A DNA stretch of 27,871 nucleotides from an uncultured Leucobacter sp. (lineage in GTDB: Bacteria; Actinomycetota; Actinomycetes; Actinomycetales; Microbacteriaceae): assembly GCA_937872275.1 (NCBI GenBank), contig CALMSE010000059.1:1-27871 (forward strand), in the 5' to 3' direction. A program made the translations under genes and the position numbers. Of the stretch, positions 23,610 through 27,871 are shown one piece after another. Each line of letters starts with the position of its first letter. Position 1 is the stretch's first letter. The notes beneath the pieces are model-generated. The model did no database searches and had not been told where the DNA came from. It saw only the letters and a program-made list of their open reading frames with translations.

Positions 23610-24853
23610 GCGCGGGGCCGGCGTTCGGGCGCCCGAGCGCGCTCCGCGAGCGCTTCGCTCCACTGCTGGCCGAGATCCGCGCCGGGGCGGTGGAGCGCGA
23701 GGCGGAGCGCCGGCATCCCGTCGAAGAGGTGGCGCGCCTGCAGCGGGCCGGGCTCGGAGCGCTGCGCCTTCCCGTCGACCGGGGAGGCTCCGGGGCCTCC
23801 CTCGCCGAGCTGTTCGAGCTGTGGATCGATCTCGCCGCGGCCGACTCGAACATCGCCCAGGCGTATCGACAGCACCTGTTCTGGGTCGAGCTCAACCGGA
23901 TCCTGCTCCATCTGGATCCCGCCGCGGAGTCGCCGGGATTCTGGGTCGAGCGCATCGCCGAGGGGGACTTCTTCGGCAACGGGACGACCGAGCCGCCCGA
24001 CTCGGTGATCGGCTCGCTCGCCACCGTGCTCGGCCGGGACGCCGACGGCGAGTGGCGCCTGAACGGTCGGAAGATCTACAGCACCGGGAATCTCTTCGCC
24101 CAGTGGATCCCCGTCTCGGCGGTCACCGAGGACGGTGCGGCCGTGGTCGTGACCGTGCCGACCGACCGCGCGGGAGTCTCGCGCCAGGACGACTGGACCG
24201 GCTTCGGGCAGCGGCTCACCGGGTCCGGCACGACCGTCTTCGAGGGGGTGCGGGTGCAGGAGGGGGAGATCTCGCCGGCGGGAGGCGAGGACGACTCGCG
24301 CCACGGCGCGGGGCTCCACCAGCTCGTCCTGCTCGCGACGATCGCGGGCATCGCACAGGCGGCCGCGGTCGACGTCGTCGAGCTCGTCGGCGCGCGCCGA
24401 CGAGTGTACGCGACCGGGAGCGGATCGCTGCCGAAGGACGACCCGGTCATCCAGGAGGCGGTCGGCCGGGTCATCGCCGCCGCGCGCACGGCCCGGGCCA
24501 TCGTCGAGTCGGCCGCGCGGTCCTTGGAGGCGGCCTGGTCGCTCTGGGAGTCCGATGCGGATCCGGGCGTCGTCTCGGAGCGCTTCGCGGCCGTCGAGAT
24601 CGAGATCTCCGCGGCCCAGGTCTCGCTGATCCCCCTCGTCCTCTCGGCGACGGGAGAGATCTTCGACGCGCTGGGAGCGTCGGCGACGCATCGCGCCCTG
24701 GACCTCGATCGGCACTGGCGGAACGCGCGCGTGCTGGCCTCGCACAATCCGCACCTCTACAAGGCGCGGATCGTCGGCGCGAACGCGCTCACCGGCGAGC
24801 TGCCGCCGAAGTTCCGCGCGGGCAGCGACGTCGGCCTGCGCCGCGATCCGTGA
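23606..24853 (+). CDS. DszC/SfnB-like monooxygenase (acyl-CoA dehydrogenase fold)
   Basis: 415 residues from GTG at 23606, which overlaps the previous stop (GTGA) and has GGAGG six bases upstream. It resembles the protein at 1781: LAAADSNIAQAYRQHLFW, KIYSTGNLFAQW (flavin contact), DDWTGFGQRLTGSGT and the C-terminal RHWRNARVLASHNP with only one His of the DszC-type pair. It is the last gene of the seven-gene transporter/oxygenase run. S-oxidation of a thioether before cleavage by the DszA-type partner is a reasonable model, but N-oxidation cannot be excluded. Confidence 0.8.
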   Translation: MSAGPAFGRPSALRERFAPLLAEIRAGAVEREAERRHPVEEVARLQRAGLGALRLPVDRGGSGASLAELFELWIDLAAADSNIAQAYRQHLFWVELNRILLHLDPAAESPGFWVERIAEGDFFGNGTTEPPDSVIGSLATVLGRDADGEWRLNGRKIYSTGNLFAQWIPVSAVTEDGAAVVVTVPTDRAGVSRQDDWTGFGQRLTGSGTTVFEGVRVQEGEISPAGGEDDSRHGAGLHQLVLLATIAGIAQAAAVDVVELVGARRRVYATGSGSLPKDDPVIQEAVGRVIAAARTARAIVESAARSLEAAWSLWESDADPGVVSERFAAVEIEISAAQVSLIPLVLSATGEIFDALGASATHRALDLDRHWRNARVLASHNPHLYKARIVGANALTGELPPKFRAGSDVGLRRDP

Positions 24854-25092
24854 CCCCGTCGCGGCGGGAATGTTGCCCCGTGTTGCGGAAAACGCGCGCT
24901 GGGGGAGTCCCGGAGGGTAACGCGCGGTAACCGTCGGTGATGGGGCGTAACAGTGTTCACGCCATCCTCCGGGGCCCTTCTATGGTGGAGGAATTCATAA
25001 CCAAAATGAATGTCACCCTTTCGCAAATCAGATGCTTCGGTCTCTCGGATCATCCTCCGCGGAGGGTGGACGAACAGATCGAGAGGAAGACG
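24854..25092 (+). promoter_or_regulatory. Control region of the oligopeptide-type importer with phased repeats
   Basis: 239 bases without a gene. TGTTGC occurs at 24871 and 24881, ten bases apart, in the context TGTTGCCCCGTGTTGCG, which matches the repeat pair at 16310. GTAAC occurs at 24917, 24927 and 24947, with GTGAT at 24937: four units at exact 10-base steps. TTCACG (24956-24961) and TATGGT (24981-24986) could be the promoter (19-base spacer), putting the start near 24993 and the GTAAC array about 40-75 bases upstream. GAGAGGA precedes the ATG at 25093. Confidence 0.5.
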
Positions 25093-26751
25093 ATGAACCC
25101 CCGAACCCCGAAGGCCCTGCGGCCCATCGGCCCCGTGATCGCCGCCGGCGCGGCGGCGGTCCTCGCGCTCACCGCGTGCTCGGCGGGCGGCGGCGCGCAG
25201 GCGCCCGCGGCGAACGCCCAGCGCATCGAGGGCGGAACGATCGTGTACGCGCATCAGCAGGAGCCCGACTGCGTCTTCGGGGGATGGATCGAGCAGTCCT
25301 ACATCTCGTACAACGTGCTCGACAGCCTCTTCGCGCTCGACGAGAACGGCGAGGCGCAGCCCTGGCTGGCCGAGTCGTGGGAGCTGTCGGACGATCGCCT
25401 CAGCTACACCATCACGCTGAAGGAGGGGATCGAGTTCACCGACGGGTCCCCGGTCGACGCCGAGGCGATCGTCTACAACTTCGACTACTGGGTCGCGGGC
25501 GGCAACAGCACCGCGCTCGCGTGGATCGAGGGCTACTACGAGTCCGCCGAGGTGGTCGACGATCTCACGCTGAAGGTGCACCTGTCCCGCCCCTACCTCA
25601 ACTTCATCGAGAACCTGACGCAGGGCTACTTCGGCATCCAGTCGCAGCAGGCGCTCGAGACCCGCAGCGACGAGGAGAACTGCGAGGCCCCGATCGGCTC
25701 GGGCGCCTTCGTCGTGGAGGAGTGGAACCGCGGAGAGAACCTGGTGCTCGTGCGCAACGAGAACTACGAGTCCGCTCCCGCGACCGCCGAGCACACGGGG
25801 CCCGCCCACGTCGAGAAGGTCGACTGGCGCTTCGTGCCCGAGGGCGTGACCCGGGTGGCGGCGCTGCAGTCGGGCGAGGCCGACGCGATCTACGACGTCC
25901 CGGCGGTCGAGTGGGCGAGCCTGGAGGAGGGCGGCTACACCCTCGAGAAGTACGTCACGGCGGGGCGCCCGCAGCAGGTCTCGCTGACGACCTCGCGCGG
26001 CCCGTTCGCCGACGAGAACGTGCGCAAGGCCTTCATCCACTCGCTCGACCGCCGGAGCGCGGTCGAGACGATCGGACGCGGGGTGATCCCCTACGACGGC
26101 AACGCCGGCATCAGCCAGTCGACGCCCGGCTACAGCCAGGAGGCGGCCGACCTGTACGACTACGACCCCGCCGAGGCCGAGCGCCTGCTCGACGCGGCCG
26201 GGTGGAGCGAGACGAACGACGAGGGCTACCGGGTGAAGGACGGCCAGGTTCTGGAGATCCAGTTCCCCTACTTCGCGGGCTCCATCATCAACGCCGACGG
26301 CGCCTCCATCCTGCAGGCGCTGCAGGAGCAGGCGAAGGCGACCGGCTTCAAGGTGAACCTGATCCCCGTGCCGCAGTCCGAGGCCTTCGCCGGGGCGTAC
26401 TCCACCGCCGAGGAGCGCGACGCCTACCCCGGCTACTGGACCGCGATCAACGGGGGCATCCTCTACATCAACTGGCGCCAGAGCACCGAGGAGTGGCCGA
26501 ACTACTGGAACGCGGCGTTCTACAACAGCTCGGAGCTCGAGAACCTCATCCTGGAGGGCAACTCGGCCCCCGACACGGAGACGCAGGAGGACTACTACCG
26601 GCAGGCGCAGGAGTACATCGCCGAGCACGCGCTCGCCTTCGGCGTCTACGACCGGCTGAGCACGCTCGCCGTGTCGCCGAGGCTGCAGGGAGTCCAGCAG
26701 GAGCACGCACAGGGAGGACCGACCTTCTATGACGCCTACTTCGTCGAGTAG
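25093..26751 (+). CDS. Oligopeptide/nickel-type (family 5) substrate-binding lipoprotein
   Basis: 552 residues from the ATG at 25093, chosen because it has GAGAGGA upstream and begins a proper lipoprotein signal: RTPKALR, a hydrophobic core, and the lipobox LTAC with Cys29. The frame is open further upstream (ATG at 25006), but that would bury the signal. The mature protein is of the SBP_bac_5 class (DppA/OppA-like): GGTIVYAHQQEP, DSLFALDENGEAQPWLAESW, YTITLKEGIEFTDGSPVDAE, APIGSGAFVVEEW and NVRKAFIHSLDR. It would capture a peptide or related compound outside the membrane and pass it to the permease that overlaps its 3' end. A sulfur-containing peptide such as glutathione is a contextual guess only. 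Confidence 0.88.
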   Translation: MNPRTPKALRPIGPVIAAGAAAVLALTACSAGGGAQAPAANAQRIEGGTIVYAHQQEPDCVFGGWIEQSYISYNVLDSLFALDENGEAQPWLAESWELSDDRLSYTITLKEGIEFTDGSPVDAEAIVYNFDYWVAGGNSTALAWIEGYYESAEVVDDLTLKVHLSRPYLNFIENLTQGYFGIQSQQALETRSDEENCEAPIGSGAFVVEEWNRGENLVLVRNENYESAPATAEHTGPAHVEKVDWRFVPEGVTRVAALQSGEADAIYDVPAVEWASLEEGGYTLEKYVTAGRPQQVSLTTSRGPFADENVRKAFIHSLDRRSAVETIGRGVIPYDGNAGISQSTPGYSQEAADLYDYDPAEAERLLDAAGWSETNDEGYRVKDGQVLEIQFPYFAGSIINADGASILQALQEQAKATGFKVNLIPVPQSEAFAGAYSTAEERDAYPGYWTAINGGILYINWRQSTEEWPNYWNAAFYNSSELENLILEGNSAPDTETQEDYYRQAQEYIAEHALAFGVYDRLSTLAVSPRLQGVQQEHAQGGPTFYDAYFVE

Positions 26752-27814
26752 CGCGGATGTCGCGACCGGGGCCGGCGCAGTGCCGCCGGCCCCGGCCCCG
26801 GCCTCCGTTCCCACCGCTGCCTCCGTTCCCGCGGCTTCCGCCGTCCCCGGAGCCGTCACGCCCCGGCGGCTGAGCCTGCGCACCCGACGGGTGCTCTCCT
26901 CGCTCGGCGGCGCGCTGATCGTGCTCTGGGGATCCGCCACCGTCGCGTTCTTCGCGCAGCTGGCGCTCCCGGGCGACCGGGCCACCGCGATCCTGAACAT
27001 CCGCTCGGGCCAGGTGCGGATCCGCACCGCCGACGAACTGGCGCCCGTCAACGAGCAGTTCGGCCTCGACCGCTCGCTCTTCCAGCAGTACCTCGACTAT
27101 CTCGGGGCGCTGCTGCGGGGAGACCTCGGAACCTCCTACCTGCAGTTCAAGCCGGTGTGGGACGTCATCGGCGAGCAGCTGGGCGCCACCCTCGCCCTCA
27201 CGATCGCCGCGATCCTGCTGTCCTGGATCATCATGGTCGCCTGGGTGACGCTCACCGCCGGCCGCGGCCCCAGGCTGCGGGCGTTCGGCTCGGCGGCGGA
27301 CACCTTCACCGCCGGACTGCCCCAGTACTGGCTGGGCATCCTGCTGCTCCTCGTCTTCGCCTTCCACCTCGGGTGGTTCCCCGTGATGGGCGGTTCCGGA
27401 TTCGGCGCCCTGCTCCTGCCGGCCCTGACGCTGGCGATCCCGCTCGCGGGCTTCATGGGCCAGGCGGTGCGCACCGAGTTCGAGCGCACGCTCGAGCAGC
27501 CCTTCGTGCTCAGCGCTCGGATGCGGGGGATGGGAGACCTCGAGATCCGGCTCGGACACGTCCTCCGGCACGCGTCGATCCCTGCGGTCACGCTCACCGG
27601 CTGGGCCCTCGGCGCCACCATCTCGGGCGCCGTCATCGTCGAGTCGGTGTTCTCGCGACCCGGCATCGGGAAGACCCTCATCGACGCGGTCAGCTCGAGG
27701 GATCTGCCCGTCGTGACCGGCGTCGTCGTGCTGGTCGCCTTCATCTACGTCGTCGCGAACCTGCTCGTCGACCTCCTCTACACGCTGATCGACCCGAGGC
27801 TGAAGACATCATGA
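26729..27814 (+). CDS. Oligopeptide-type ABC transporter permease (DppB-like)
   Basis: 361 residues, starting 23 bases inside the lipoprotein gene. The first ~45 residues are an Ala/Pro/Ser-rich extension. The core has about six membrane segments, the family-typical FGLDRSLFQQYLDYLGALLRGDLGTSY, the TAGLPQYWLGILLLLVFAF stretch, and the coupling loop ARMRGMGDLEIRLGHVLRHASIPAVT. EVFSRPGIGKTL-like ESVFSRPGIGKTLIDAV near the C-terminus is characteristic of DppB/OppB. Its TGA overlaps the next ATG. Confidence 0.9.
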   Translation: MTPTSSSSADVATGAGAVPPAPAPASVPTAASVPAASAVPGAVTPRRLSLRTRRVLSSLGGALIVLWGSATVAFFAQLALPGDRATAILNIRSGQVRIRTADELAPVNEQFGLDRSLFQQYLDYLGALLRGDLGTSYLQFKPVWDVIGEQLGATLALTIAAILLSWIIMVAWVTLTAGRGPRLRAFGSAADTFTAGLPQYWLGILLLLVFAFHLGWFPVMGGSGFGALLLPALTLAIPLAGFMGQAVRTEFERTLEQPFVLSARMRGMGDLEIRLGHVLRHASIPAVTLTGWALGATISGAVIVESVFSRPGIGKTLIDAVSSRDLPVVTGVVVLVAFIYVVANLLVDLLYTLIDPRLKTS

Positions 27815-27871
27815 CCGTACTCGATCCGCCCGCCGCCCCGCACCGCCCGGCCGGCGCCGCGACCCCGCCCG
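27811..27871 (+). CDS. Start of next transporter gene, probably DppC-like permease (partial)
   Basis: An ATG overlaps the previous stop (ATGA) and the frame stays open to the right edge, giving MTVLDPPAAPHRPAGAATPP. The Pro/Ala-rich N-terminus says little by itself. Its position after a DppB-like permease makes a DppC-like partner likely. Confidence 0.6.
   Translation, partial: MTVLDPPAAPHRPAGAATPP

Noticed and set aside
24917..24951. GlnR box (GTnAC/GAAAC repeats)
   Set aside because: GlnR boxes use an 11-base step with alternating GTnAC and GAAAC; here the step is 10 and no GAAAC unit is present, though a related regulator is not excluded.
24937..25092. Upstream start for the peptide-binding lipoprotein
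   Set aside because: It would place 52 hydrophilic residues before a clear lipoprotein signal; the ATG at 25093 has a good ribosome site.
25010..25096. Short ORF from ATG at 25010 overlapping the importer lipoprotein start
   Set aside because: No ribosome site at suitable spacing and no Cys/Met run; probably chance.

Overview
The window is very GC-rich, with codons ending mostly in G/C, tightly packed genes with many ATGA/GTGA stop-start overlaps, and -10 boxes of the TAnnnT type. This points to a high-GC actinobacterium; a Microbacteriaceae-like genome is my guess, but nothing here proves the family. Almost every gene concerns sulfur: release of sulfur from organosulfur compounds by flavin-dependent monooxygenases, methionine uptake, and cysteine/homocysteine interconversion. 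No transposase, integrase, CRISPR array, tRNA or rRNA gene was seen.

Layout. 1-207 is the end of a SpoU-family RNA methyltransferase, the only clear non-sulfur gene. 232-1485 (minus) and 1781-3034 (plus) are divergent acyl-CoA-dehydrogenase-fold (DszC/SfnB-like) monooxygenases around a 295-base promoter region rich in TGACG/CGTCA repeats. They are followed by another SfnB-like enzyme (3183-4367) and a DszA/SnaA/NtaA-type FMN monooxygenase (4382-5749). 5786-8647 carries a methionine importer with metI divergent from metQN. 8644-11015 is a cystathionine beta-synthase / cystathionine gamma-lyase (or synthase) operon for transsulfuration. 11119-13220 (minus) pairs an ATP-grasp ligase with an SfnG/SsuD-like monooxygenase. 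13355-14701 is a MetY-type O-acetylhomoserine sulfhydrylase. 14766-16220 (minus) is another DszA-type enzyme. 16479-24853 is a seven-gene run: a BMP-family (nucleoside-type) ABC importer coupled to an acyl-CoA-dehydrogenase-fold protein, a DszA-type monooxygenase and a DszC-like enzyme. From 25093 an oligopeptide-type ABC importer begins and runs off the right end.

The most striking element is in the leader of the cystathionine beta-synthase gene. A near-consensus promoter (TTGAGA, 17 bases, TAGTGT) points at a GTG that opens an 11-codon ORF encoding MIRIRCCCCPR, with four consecutive cysteine codons. Its first five codons are complementary to the Shine-Dalgarno region and the bases directly before the downstream ATG (10 bp plus 5 bp). 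This is the architecture expected of a cysteine-responsive attenuator: ribosomes stalled at the Cys codons would keep the downstream ribosome site open, and cysteine sufficiency would let it close.

Together the genes suggest a sulfur-starvation locus. Importers bring in methionine, a possibly sulfur-containing nucleoside, and peptides. Five acyl-CoA-dehydrogenase-fold and four luciferase-like proteins would oxidise C-S bonds, and sulfide, homocysteine and cysteine would be interconverted by MetY, CBS and CGL. No flavin reductase, sulfite reductase or regulator gene lies in the window, so these must be elsewhere. Substrate assignments are inferences from family and context.
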